Positions 13,501-24,686 of a stretch of 64,000 nt of DNA are shown piece after piece (positions within the stretch are counted from its first letter, which is position 1; every line of letters starts with the position of its first letter). Position numbers and translations under genes: made by a program. The notes beneath the pieces are model-generated. The model ran no database searches. It saw nothing but the letters and a program-made list of their open reading frames with translations, and had not been told where the DNA came from. This DNA is from Tyto alba. Lineage: Eukaryota > Chordata > Aves > Strigiformes > Tytonidae. The DNA lies in contig NW_024881295.1 in NCBI RefSeq assembly GCF_018691265.1, forward strand, positions 13,684,314 through 13,748,313, read 5' to 3'.

Positions 13501-14118
13501 GATGCTATAGGCATATGTGGTGAACAAGGCAGTCATACAGTCTCCTACACAGTTGTGAGAAAACAAAAATATTTTTCTCCAATTTAAATTGATTTTGTTT
13601 TATATTACCTTTACCTTTTGTTAAAAACAAACAAACAATCTATGAAAAGTAAAAGCTCTTTTTAATTTTATTTCTTAGATCAAAAAGACTAGTGGAAAGT
13701 TAGTTTTCTGCAAATGAGCATTTGAACAATGGAAAATATTCCATCAGAGTGTTGACAAGCTCTGGTTTCCTGGCTGTAGCTGTAGTGATAATTCTTACAG
13801 CTATTTTGAAATAAATATGTTGAAGGGAGTAATGGGAAAATGCAGCAGTGTGCAGCAGATGCTTAAGTCTACCCTTGCAGTCTCTGCAGCAAAGTAAAAT
13901 CTTGTAAGTAAGGTCAATTCTTACACGTTGCAATTGCAAAACAGCCTCTTAGCCATATTCAGTGAAGGAAGGAATGATCCCTGATCAGAGCATGGCATAA
14001 GGGTCAGATTCAGTAGCAGCAGAAGGCAGACACCTAGTCACTCTTCTATGTGTCTGTCTGGCAGGACCTGTCCCAGTACTCATTCTCTGAGCAAGCCTGC
14101 TAGATTGGCTCCATTCTT
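13501..14118. other. Non-coding spacer between old repeats
   Basis: No gene or clear repeat is visible. The stretch is AT-rich with an AAACAAACAAACAA patch near 13626-13638. Confidence 0.6.
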
Positions 14119-14250
14119 CTGTTAAATGGGTTCACTGATTAGAGCATTCATATGGGAAATGTGGGTTCAATTCTTTTCTCTCTCTGAGAATAAACAAACC
14201 TGCATCTTCCAGGGGAAAACTCCAACCATTATGCTAACAGGTATTCGGGA
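14119..14250. mobile_element. Inverted pair of tRNA-like SINE arms
   Basis: The left arm (about 14124-14172) reads GATTAGAGCATTCATATGGG then TGTGGGTTCAATTC, which has the spacing of a tRNA-derived Pol III promoter: an A-box-like TTAGAGCATT and a B-box-like GGTTCAATTC. The right arm (about 14190-14244), read on the other strand, gives ATGGTTGGAGTTTTCCCCTGG then AAGATGCAGGTTTGTTTATTC, the same body in opposite orientation. The two arms are therefore a diverged head-to-head inverted repeat around a CTCTCTCTGA centre. Known amniote tRNA-SINEs resemble each arm; the paired arrangement is seen directly but the family name is not known to me. Confidence 0.55.
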
Positions 14251-14624
14251 ATGATGATCTCTCTCACTCCCTCTTGTTGAAGCTTTGTATGGAATAATAA
14301 ACATACATTAGGCCATAGAGGAAAACGATGTGTGAGCAAGACTTAGTAGCCAATGGTTAACACACTCGAACAAGTCTATATGCATCTATGCATGTGTATA
14401 GGTTTGTAGGCTTGTTGTGGTAAGTATTTACAGGAGCAGTGAGTAGCCCTCAGGTTTCTCTTCTTCCCAGTAGCTCACATTGCTAATAAAGAAGAGGTCC
14501 ATGACAATCTTTGATTTTTTTTCCATCCTTTTTCTGATATTTTTAGTTCTTATACGAAACATGTGGAGTGGGATGGATGGACCAGTGAGAGATCCACCCA
14601 GGAACATAGTTTGGGCTGGCAGAT

Positions 14625-14715
14625 CCATAGAGAGTTGCAAGTTCAAAACTGTTTTGTCAAAGCAGGAATACAAATCCAGATCTTCCACCTAGGAGGTTAA
14701 GTCCTCTGGGCATTT
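14625..14715 (-). mobile_element. Second tRNA-like SINE remnant
   Basis: Read on the + strand, AGTTCAAAACTG (about 14641-14652) is followed by GCAGGAATACAAATCCAGATC, TTCCACCTAGGAGGTTAAGTC and CTCTGGGC (to about 14712). The second part is the reverse complement of the same tRNA-like body as at 14119-14250: a B-box-like GATTTGTATTC, then an A-box-like region ending in GACTTAACC. The first part may be what is left of the opposite arm. The two copies lie 400 bp apart, so they may have come from one event or two independent insertions. Confidence 0.45.
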
Positions 14716-16475
14716 ATCAAGGTGATATAAACAAAGGGGTAGAAATGTCTTTTCCTTCAACATGTATTGTGAAGTGGGATGGACACCAGTATCAAACTCA
14801 AGAATACAAAATGTTGGCCAAAGCATAGAAAATGACCTGGGTTTAAGACACTTCTGTGTCCATGGCAGTTTGTAGAGGCTAGTTTGGATGACCTAGGTTT
14901 CTTCACACTTATATATACTTTTCTGGACCCAAGTTTTATGACTCTCATGTCCTCATCTTAAACAGCCTACGGTCCAATATGTTTGTACGTACTCCTGGTA
15001 GAAGGAATTTGAGACTGAGAGTGCTAGAAACAACCAGCATTGTGATCGGTTGTGAATTTAGTCCTAAATGAAGACTGTAGATCTAGTCCTGGGCATGTGC
15101 ACCCTTTTGAAAATGTTGTTCTAAGAGACTGAATAATAATTCAGTAGTTATCAGTTATTTACTAAATTGTGAAAAATGGCAAAGCAAATGAAGAAATACA
15201 CAAAACCAGTGTATTCATCTCAACAGCTATGTTTGCCTGATAATGCAGTTCAAAATTATTTATTTATGCTCGTATTTATACTGCAGAATAATAATAAATA
15301 TTGTGAAGTAGTATTTTTTATAAAGAATCAATCTCACTACATTTTGTAAAAAGTCATAAAGTTACAATAAAGTGAGAAGTTACAAAATACTGTATCTGTT
15401 ATTAAATATTTGCTGAGAAATGGTGAAGAAACCATTGTTTTTTATGTCAGTTTTATGGGATATGTGGATAGGTAAAATGCAACTTAGTGAGCTTTTACTG
15501 TATTGCTTACTGATTCCAGGCATATAATTTACAGGATCGGAGGATAGATTTGCATACATTTGTCTTATTACATAAACCAAACAGAGATTTCTTGTAGATA
15601 TCAAACAAAACCTGTTTGAAATATATTCCTATGGCTGCCAAAAGGGGGTTTGTAATGTGTTGTTAGATTACACTTGTCAGTGTTAAACAAAATTCGAGAA
15701 AACCCCAACAAATGTGCAGAAAATAAATTTGAAGGTGCACTCTCTTGGTAACAATTACATTTTACTTGTTGATATAAATTTTCTAAGCAGCCATTTCAGA
15801 GATACCTGTGCTAATGATCCTTTCTGACTTGCAGTATGACCAAACACTTTATCAAATCAGGACAGATGGCCTGAGATGTGAACTTGTCAACAGAAAGAAA
15901 ATGCAGAGGGACAGTGTATCTCTGCTGTAGCAATACTGCAGGAAGAATATTTGACAATGGGCAGAGTATCTTTTTCCCCCTCAGCTTTGTAAGGCATAGC
16001 TGTAGGCCATCTCTCCGTGACATATTACCTTCTGGCATAGAGACAATAACATGTAAGGTTTCAAAGAGACAGTGTGATCTCATTCACTGAATTTAAAGAA
16101 GGGGAGAGAGAAAACCCTCAGATTGGAAAGAGGAAAAATGAACAGGACTTTTTAACAGTGATGGTGGGATTTTTTTATGCAGTGAAGTAAGAAACTGGAG
16201 CTACCCACAAATCACACCACTTTAAGAAACATGGGGTTTGTCACAGCTGATCAGACAACTACTTTAACTTCTGCCTCCAGCTGTGGCCAATACCTGATGC
16301 TATCAAGGGGGGGAAAAAAAAGCCCCATAATACATTTAAGTCAACTGAATGGAGGGAAACAATCGAACCTGACTATTACAGCCCAGAGCATGAGGCCAGA
16401 ATTCCCTTATTTGTCTGTGCTGCCAGAGTTACATCAGTTGAGTGCAATATGACATTTTTTGCACATTCAACCCTT

Positions 16476-16500
16476 CCTGTTGAAGTCAGTGGGAATGTTG
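16476..16500. repeat. GAAGTCAGTGGGA motif, ancient repeat remnant
   Basis: TGTTGAAGTCAGTGGGAATG matches the centre of the palindromic ancient repeat also seen near 11471, 24023 and 59267. Thirty bases on it has TGCAATGATC, which also occurs 3' of the copy at 24021. The flanking arms are not recognisable. Confidence 0.4.
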
Positions 16501-18020
16501 AGTACACATGAACTGCAATGATCATAAAATTAGTCAGACTTATTAAAAATCCACTCACAGCATTTAAAACTCCATGACCATCTGTTGAAATACATTCCAC
16601 AGGCCAACTAGGGAAAACTGAATTTAAAAAAAAAACAAACCAAACACCACTACCAACAAAAATCCAGTCCTTACTGCTTCCAGTTGGAGATCTGAAGATT
16701 TTAAGCTTCCTGCAGCTGCAGGAGGTACAAATGGCAAGCAGGATGAAAGAGTACAGAACAGGAGACAGAAGAGTGTGATGGCCTAAATTGCAGTTTGAAG
16801 GACATTTCTTTCAGCAATAGGTCAGCATAAATATCCTCTGAGCCATCGTGTTTCACACCATTACCACATGCTGTCCCTCTTAAATGCTCATGCAACTGTT
16901 TGGGGTTGTTTGTAAGTTATTTATAACCTAGTGAGTTCCCTGACCCAGTTCAGAAGCAGCCCCAAAAACACAGAGCAGAAGGAAAAGCGTGAGGATGGGA
17001 TTAAATGACCTGAGGGCCTGTGACATTTTTGTGACCTTTATCTCTGTGAGCAGTTTAACAATTTAAATCCTTTTAATGCTTTCAAGTGGTCAAAATGTAG
17101 TTGAGACCATCCATTTATTTTTGGTTGTTTAGCAAACAACTGTGTGGACAAACAGTAGCATATGTTGTGTTCCCACACTGGTCATTGCGAAGCCTTGCTC
17201 TGCTGCTTCTGTGTAGTGTGACCAGTCAGCTTCAGTCATATTGGTACCACATCTCTTTCCTCAATGGAAGTGCCAATCACCTTTTTTGTTAGTATTTTAG
17301 TTGTTCCATTTATTGTGTATAATTATTTGATTAAATCTCTTTTGCAAATAAAGTTTTTTATATAATATAAAACAAAAAGAGGCTGATGAGAGGCTAGCTT
17401 TATGAATGTATTACCAGTTGTGTTAGCATCTGGGATACTTTCATCTCCTGAGGAGATTCTTGTAAAAGAAATCTGCTTATCATGTGTAGGCTCCTAAATA
17501 AACCAATACAAGGGATCACATACACCGCCAAGATGAATTGATTATCTTTGTACATAAGAATAAGTTTTTGCTCTCCTTACAATAGTCCCTAAAGTCTGTC
17601 AACACAACATACAAGAATTTCCTCTAGAACAATCTACAGGTGCTATGACACATTAAAACATGGTAGATGGCATCTTAGAAATTTCCCTGAAGCTCTGCTT
17701 CCTAAGCATGTCAAAATCTCTAATTAAAACATTTAAAATATTTATTCTTACAACACTTCTATAATCCAGGAAGGTACAGTTGTGGCTGTAATACAGATGG
17801 TGAGGCACTGAGAAAGGTAAGATTAGCTCCAACAAAAATCTTTATTCTGCCTAGGTAGAAAGTAAATGTTTGAGTTCATAAATCCTCTGTATATTCCAGT
17901 TTGGTGTGTGAGAAACTGTAGGAAGCTGTGTTTTGACTAATATCTTTATTAACTGGACTAAATTTTAGACTACTGAAGTTCCACCATTGATCAAGCCAAA
18001 ACAAGGTTGTTTTATCTTGG

Positions 18021-18043
18021 CTGAGCTGAATACCTCAGCTCAG
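18021..18043. repeat. Perfect 9-bp hairpin
   Basis: CTGAGCTGA (18021-18029) and TCAGCTCAG (18035-18043) are exact reverse complements separated by ATACC. There is no downstream T run and no surrounding gene, so it is neither a recognisable terminator nor a full pre-miRNA. Confidence 0.6.
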
Positions 18044-20284
18044 ATGAGCATCCCCTACCAACTAATGCCACTGAGGACCACTGATCAGCAGTTCAGAAGT
18101 CCCATGGAGCCTCTTCCACTCAATATGTGCCAAGAATCACTGACCTGTACTGACAAGAGTGAGTGTAGGAGATATGACTCGATGATCTAGGATTAAAACA
18201 TCTGGTCAGAAGTGTTGACAGGGTTAACTGTCACCATCCCTTTTGTTTAATGTCTCACTGACTAGATAACTTCTCAGAAGGTGTGAGAGCTGGAGTTGGT
18301 GCCTTCATCAGCTCAAGAAAATTCAAACCCACATCGTATTACAAGGTCTAATGTAAATATGCCATGGTTGTGCACTGTGGGAAGTGTAGTTCTCTTACCT
18401 TGTCCTTCCAGATTACTCAGAGGTGAGTCCATGGGAGGTGCCTGGTAGGCTGCCAGGTTTTGGGGACTCTGCTCCTGGTGTCATATCCTAAAGACATGGG
18501 AGATACCTCAGTTTTAATCTTCAGTTGCAACAATCTTCTTTATTTTTTCAAGTGATTATTTTGTGCAAAGTGCATAAACACTTACTAGAATGAACTAAGG
18601 GTTCCTCAATCTATTGAATAGTATAAAAAAACCCTGTAAAAGTTAAATTGTGATTCTGTTCATGAAAAAAATCTGAAGATATATGACACCTCTTTACGCC
18701 AGAAATATTTCACAGTGCAATAAGGATCATACCAGCATAAAGTAGTGAGAAAAATATACTTTTATGCAGGTAGAATGGTTAGAAACTTATCTGCTTTTCA
18801 GAAGGACTTTTTTTAAATTGTTTGTACTTCTATGACATTCTTAAATATTTACGGAAACTTCCCACGTTTGTAGAAATTTCCATTCTAGGAACATAACTGT
18901 TATTGCAGCCTATGACTGAAAGAAGTAACTTTCAAACAGCTGAGTAGAACATGACAAAAAACCAAAGTTCTAGCTGTTCCTGTCAGAAATAGAGTTAAAG
19001 CACAAGATAGATGTCTTCTGTGAAGGGGAATGCCTCATGTGGAAGAATTAATTTTTGTTTTATTCTAAAAGATGAGTAAAAAATTTTCATAAGATTCTCA
19101 TTGCAGTCATTTAAAATATGAATAATTCCACTTAAAAATTAATGAATTATTCCCAGTTATAATGTTTTTCCTGTGGGAAATTATGTTTTCAACTAGAGAA
19201 ATCTCTAAGCCTTATTTTTTCTTTGTATCAAAAATAGTGTTTTCCTTATCACCTGAAAAACACTGCTCTTCACTATCACAGTGCTTTAAGGGAACTATAG
19301 TCCATGCCATGTTTTCTGTCATTCCAAAGACTCATCACTGTCTTCTCCCACAACATGTAACACTATAGAATTCTTATTAAGATTGTCGTGGTTTGAGCCT
19401 TGTCAGCAGAAAAACACCACGCAGCCACTCTCTTCCCTTTCTCTTCTGGCAATGAGAAGGGACAGATGAGCCAAGCTTGGGATTTGAGATAGGACCAGGA
19501 GGGGAAAATCACCCATTATGGTCATGAGCAAAAGGCAGACTCATTAGGGTAAGAAAAAAAGAACATACATTTATTACAGACACTAACAACACAGAGTAGG
19601 ACAGTGAGAAGCATTGCCACATCTTGTGAACACCTTGACCCCATCCCTCCCTTCTTCCCGGGCTCAGCTCTGCTCCCAATGTCTCTACCTCCTCCCCACA
19701 GCAGCACAGGGGCAGGGAATGGGGGGTGCAGTCAGTGCTGCCGCTGCTTCCATCTTCGGTGGGGGGAGCTTCTGGAACTTCTTCCTCCTGCTCCATCGTG
19801 GTCCCCCTCTCACAGGAGACAGTCCTCCACAAATTTCTCCAACATGAGTCCCTCCTACAGGCCACAGCCTTTCCTTACACTATGCCATCATGGGTTACCA
19901 ACTTTCTCCGACTGGATTCTCTCCCATGGCTGCAGCCCTTCCCGAGCTGCTCCGGCGTGGGACACCGCCGCATGCTGCAATCCTCCCAGTGCTGAACTGC
20001 TACAGCAGGGGCCTACTTTTTCCCACAAGGCCCCAGCCTTCTTCGGGCACAGAACCTTGATCACCCAGGATAAAAACACAGGCCATAAATCATTGTCTGC
20101 TCCACTGTAGATCTTCATGGGTGGCGGGGGGGGCCGCCCTGCCGTCTCACCACAGGGTACATGGGGGGTCTGCTCCGGCACACCTCCCCCCTCCTTTCTT
20201 CATCCGTTCCTCCACTGACCTTGGTGTTCACGCAGCTGCCACAACTCCTCCTCACAAGTCCAACTCCTCCTTGCCATGTCCCTT

Positions 20285-20319
20285 CTTAAATACTTTATCA
20301 CAGAGGCGCATCTGATTGG
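20285..20319 (-). promoter_or_regulatory. LTR core promoter (CCAAT and TATA-like)
   Basis: On the - strand CCAATCAGA is followed about 23 bases later by TATTTAAG, the usual order and approximate spacing of a retroviral U3 promoter. Both boxes look intact. Whether the LTR is active cannot be seen from sequence. Confidence 0.5.
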
Positions 20320-20367
20320 CTCAGTTTTGGTGCAGAGGTGGAGCTGACTTGGAGCTGGGGGAGCTTC

Positions 20368-20379
20368 GAGAAGCTTCTC
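20368..20379. repeat. 12-bp perfect palindrome in LTR U3
   Basis: GAGAAGCTTCTC is self-complementary and lies upstream of the CCAAT box of the solo LTR. It could be a factor-binding site in U3 or chance. Confidence 0.4.
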
Positions 20380-20450
20380 ACAGGGGGCCACCCCTATAAC
20401 CCCCTCCCCTGCTACCAATAAAACCCCACCACTCACTCAAACCCAGGACA

Positions 20451-23400
20451 AAGTTGCATTGCAGAAGCAGGGAACTGAGACATTACAGAAAATATCGTTG
20501 AAAAAGAAGTTGGACTCTGAGCAAAAAGTGTTGGAAAGGAATTTTACTGGGAGGAAATGCAGTGGCATTTCTAAATCAAAATATTCTGACCTTAGCGAAA
20601 ATGTTTTTATTTTCATTATTTAAAACACAGCAAAACAACAAAATGTTTTGGAGAAGTGTTAACAATGAGTGTGTTTTTATTTTCACTGAGATTTTTTATG
20701 AAAAAATAATTTGACCAACTCTCCATGTACTTGAAAACCAATAGAAAGATCAGTATTCGGGTTCCTTCTAGATCTATGTATAAGAATACATTAAATTCAA
20801 AATTCCTTCGGCTGAAGAAGTTGATAAAAAAATAAGTGAGTGAATACTAAAGTAATAGAAATAGATGTTTCATCTGAAGTTAAATTTAAACATTATATGG
20901 GATTGTTGAGTAACAAGACAGAAAGGACTGTGGCTTTTCTTCAACTGCAGAAAATGAGCTTTACGGGTTTCCCAAAGTCAAATTAGCTATTGAATAAAAT
21001 CTCAAGACTGATATTTCTGCAAATGAGACAGTTTGATGCCACCATTGATATGAAATGTTGTGATGCTCATGTAAGTCCTTACTTAACTCTACTAGTCCTG
21101 TCTCTGAAGAGACAAGGCTGCATCCAAAGTGCTGAAATACCACAAGATGGGCTCCACTAATTACATCCACAATGCAAAATGTGAGACAACTTGTTAGGGA
21201 CAGTCATACTGAACTTTGGCACACAGATTAACAATGTTGAAAATAAGGTGACAGCTACCAGGAGGGAAAGGGCAAAGTACACACATTCAAGAACTCTTCC
21301 ACAGCTGTCATTAACATTTTTTACTTTTGCTGGTTGATAAAGTAAAATAGCAAGATTCCCTGCACTCAACAGCACTTTCTGGAACCTTCAAGAAGATACC
21401 TCTGTGCTCTCATGCAATTATTGGCATTTACACAGGGTGTGAGAACTTTTATCAAAATGCAGCAGGGATGTAGCCCAGGGACTCTGTAAAGAGACAGTAT
21501 GCCTACAAAAGGAATTGAAGGAGGTTTTTAGAAGGGCTTGACAGATTGCAGTCTGGTGGCACTACTGTTACTTTCTCACTGGCAAGCTGGCTTGATCTGA
21601 TTAACAACAAAGGATTGGAACAGCACAAAAACAACACTGAAATATGGCTTAGAAGCCATAGAGCTTTATGAGGTTTCTTTGTTTTTCCAGGGGGGAAAAA
21701 AAATAATGAAAAAAAAACCCCAGCTCTATAGACTTAATTAGATGAAACACAAACTCATAGTTCACTCTTACCTCTGCAGGGAGAACTTGCTAAGATCAGC
21801 AGCTTAAGCACTACTCCATGTTAAGCAATATCAACAGAGTGGCTTCCATTCCAATAAGGTCTATCTCAACAAAACTGCTGAAAGAAGTCATGCCATCAAT
21901 GGTATATGCCATATAAGGAAACCTGAAGTATAAGTGTCATGGGAAGCAGCCTAATTTGGCACAGAAAACCTTTCTACTAATAAGGATGAGGTTGTGCAAT
22001 GATAAGAACAGCTTTTGAGTTTGTCAGACTAGCAATTAAAAGAAAAAAATGCTTCATTTATAGACTGGAAAAGTTTTACAAGTAATAGCTAAAAAATGTT
22101 AAGTCTGGTGCTGTTTTAATGAATCAGATTTTAAAGCAGAATACTTAATACAAGTTGCATGCATCACGAAAGAAATACATGGTATTCCCAGGTATGTAAA
22201 ATGTGAAAATTTACAAGATAATTTGCATATGTATCTTTGTTATCTCAAGAGTCAAGTCTAAACCTGCTCCCAGTGAATGAAACTGAAGTTCTGTCATTAA
22301 ATTAAATGAATGTGAATGTAACCGCTTTAGGTCTTGTAGTTAACCTCTATATTTTAGTAGATATAAATTCACACTATCTGCTAGTTAGAAATCTTCTTTT
22401 CTCCTGCATAGATTTACTATCTGATGGTGATCAACTTTATACAGATGAAAACCAATGATCTAGAAGCAGAAGAGCTTTACCAGTTTAATATTTCCCCAGG
22501 CTACTTGCAATAACTACTAAAGTAAAAAACAAATAGAAAACAAGAAATACAAGATCAAGAAACGGATTAAATAGGGCAATATGTTTGTGTTTAAGCAGGC
22601 TCAGCAACCTCCTAGGACAAACTAAACAGTTCCTCCCTTTGGGAAAAGTGGAGAACACAACCAATTCATAACAAGAGGCACAGTAGAGAGAGAGTTGAAA
22701 TATCAAATGTAAGAACATTGACAGTTTTAAAGGGCCATAAAAACATCAAGATGCTAAGGTGCTAACAGCATTATTAATAATCCCCAGGTTAAAAAGTAAT
22801 GGTTAAGGTAATCATCAAAACATATTTCCATGCAGTGTGTAGAAGGTGGCTTAAAAGCAAGTTTTCAGGTGTGTGAACGGAACATTTCTAAATACAAACA
22901 AGATTCAGACACAGTGCTTGTATTAGCTATAAAAGCCCCTTAATTGGAAGGCCTTAAACTTGTAGCACATAGCCACTGCCTTATATACATATTCAGCATT
23001 CAAAAATATTGTATTTATCTACTGACTGATGAGAGCATTCCTTCTGACCTGCATAAAGTAGAACAGATTGGAAGGTATGTCAGAATGAAGATGAAGGTAC
23101 ACTGGTAGTCACAGAACAAATTCAGGTGGTGCTGCTGGCCATGGGTTTCTGAAAAAGGGAAAGAAAGATCCGTGGAGTAAAACATTAATATCCTAAACAT
23201 TTTCACAGTCTTCAAATTCAGAAAACAGAATGCCTTGCACAAACCAATTGTACCAGCAGCAATGATAAAATAATTAGACAAGTTCTGACACATACTGGAG
23301 AATTTTCTGGTCCTCTTTTGTTACAATTCTGATCAGTCAATTATAGAGAGAACTCAGACAGAAAAATAGACAGAAAACAATCAAAAAAAAATACATTCTG

Positions 23401-24020
23401 AAAACAACCTTCTTAAAAATGGAAAAGCAGTTCTAAATAAGACTTTGATCTTTTGTTTGAATAATGTTAAAGGTGATTTTAAGGGTTTTTTTTAAATTAA
23501 GTTTTAAATAAAGTTGTTGATTTCTCTTTTTCATGTAATTAAAGATTTGTTTTCAGTAAAAATCTCAACAGCTATTTCAATAAAAATGTTGATGAATAAT
23601 GTCATGACAGATTCCACAACAAAAATTTTGGAAAAGATGGAAATTTTGTGTATAAATATATTAATTTTTGAAAAAGATTCAGACTGATTGTTTTGCAATA
23701 AGCACATGCGATATTTTACTGCTTTTATTTTATTGGAATGACTTCAGAATGTTTCAAAATTTGGATCTATATTTGCATTTCTGAAATTCAAGACAGCTGT
23801 CAGTTTTCATGTAAAAGTCCCCTACCTCTTCTACTGAGAATTTAATAGTATTTTAGAGCATTGTGAAAGAATGAAAACATGCAAAATGTTTACTTAGACA
23901 TTCCATAATTTCTCCTTGTATTTGCCATGATGTTATAAATCTAAATTTTCCAAATATTGATGCTTTTGTGCTTTCCGTTCTGGTTAAAGCCTTGATATCA
24001 TTGAAACAGATAACAATTCT
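20451..24020. other. Non-coding DNA, nothing recognised
   Basis: No gene or repeat family is recognised. Composition is AT-rich, with only short open frames (at most 92 codons). The part at 23340-23720 is especially A/T-rich with several TTTAAA and AAAAATTTT words. Confidence 0.65.
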
Positions 24021-24050
24021 GGTGAAGTCAATGGGACCTTTGCTGCAATG
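24021..24050. repeat. GAAGTCAATGGGA motif, ancient repeat remnant
   Basis: GGTGAAGTCAATGGGACCTT followed by TGCTGCAATG is the best preserved copy in the window of the centre of the ancient palindromic repeat. Its outer arms have decayed. It shares the TGCAATGATC tail with the copy near 16480. Confidence 0.45.
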
Positions 24051-24210
24051 ATCTGAAGAATCAAATTTTTACGATGTTACTGAAGGAAAAAGAAACCCAA
24101 ACCAGTTTATCATGAAGATAAAAGGAAAAATTAACTTTTGATTCTTCAGTCTCTGCAGTACTTACAAGAAAATACTTATCAATGCAAGTTGTAAAATTGT
24201 AATTACTGGT

Positions 24211-24686
24211 TGTTGTTGTTTGAGCCTACACAGCAGCTAAACGCCCCACAGCCGCTCACCCACCCTCCCCCCACTTGGGAACGGGGAGGGAACAGGAGGG
24301 GCAAAGGGAGACTCGTGGGTTGAGATAAAAACAGTTTAATAACAGTAACAGAATAATACGGTGACACCAGTATCAACGGGTAATGGACAATACAGCTGCT
24401 CACCACCCACCTGCTCCCGGCCAAGCGATCTCAAACACCAAGGCCCCACAGCCACACTCCCGGAAGTGAGAGCCCCTCCTGGCCCACTCCTGCCTTTATA
24501 TAGTGAGTGCAGTGTCACGTGACATGGACTATCGGCCAATCGGGGCCCAGCCCTCCAGCTGTGCTCCCCCCGCCCCCGCACACAGGTGAGGGCACTGGGA
24601 CCTGGGGAGCCCCTGGGGTCTCAGGGGGCTGCAGCTCCTCCCGCTGCCAGACCAACGGGAGCTCTAGGCCAGCCCCAACCAGGACA
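24211..24686 (-). mobile_element. Solo LTR, short form, ERVL-like endogenous retrovirus
   Basis: On the - strand it begins TGTCCTGGTTGGGGCTGG and ends GCTCAAACAACAACA. Flanks CTGGT (24206-24210) and ATGGT (24687-24691) are a 5-bp target duplication with one mismatch. A TATATAAA box (24495-24502 on the + strand as TTTATATA) follows an ATTGGCCGAT word, and an ATTAAA poly(A) signal lies at 24335-24340. Long stretches match the LTR at 48418-48883 nearly base for base, for example the region around the poly(A) signal. This copy retains more CpG than the 48-kb copy. There is no internal retroviral sequence on either side, so it is a solo LTR. The 5-bp duplication and TGT...ACA ends fit ERVL-type elements; the class is inferred. 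Confidence 0.85.
24495..24502 (-). promoter_or_regulatory. TATA box of solo LTR
   Basis: TATATAAA on the - strand, about 185 bases into the LTR, preceded by the ATTGGCCGAT word shared with the 48-kb copy. This marks the U3/R boundary region and transcription would run leftwards. Confidence 0.6.

Larger units (their letters stand above)
14716..19383. other. Non-coding DNA with minor motifs only
   Basis: No gene is recognised. Open frames reach at most 90 codons and overlap on both strands (for example 15811-16090), which marks low stop density by chance. The stretch contains a GAAGTCAGTGGGA motif (16481-16493), a perfect 9-bp hairpin (18021-18043) and an A9 run near 16627. Around 16980-17090 the texture (GGATTAAATGACCTGAGGG, TGTGACCTTTATCT) is reminiscent of conserved non-coding DNA, but too weak to list separately. 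Confidence 0.6.
19384..20450 (-). mobile_element. Solo LTR, long form, ERVL-like endogenous retrovirus
   Basis: The element has TGTCGTGGTTTGAGCC at its left edge and ends CCAGGACA. Read on the - strand it starts TGTCCTGG and ends CAAACCACGACA, the same terminal words as the LTRs at 24.2 and 48.4 kb. The flanks AAGAT (19379-19383) and AAGTT (20451-20455) are a 5-bp target duplication with one mismatch. On the - strand an ATTGG-complement CCAAT box (20315-20319) precedes a TATTTAAG TATA-like box (20285-20292), and an AATAAA signal lies at 19570-19575. At 1067 bp it is more than twice the length of the other two LTRs; the extra sequence lies between the TATA and poly(A) signals and is GC-rich. 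No primer-binding site, gag, pol or env sequence flanks it, so it is a solo LTR left by recombination. Open frames inside it are not genes. Confidence 0.75.

Noticed and set aside
19604..20181. Overlapping open frames up to 168 codons on both strands
   Set aside because: They are inside the GC-rich middle of a solo LTR, where stop codons are scarce, and resemble no protein.
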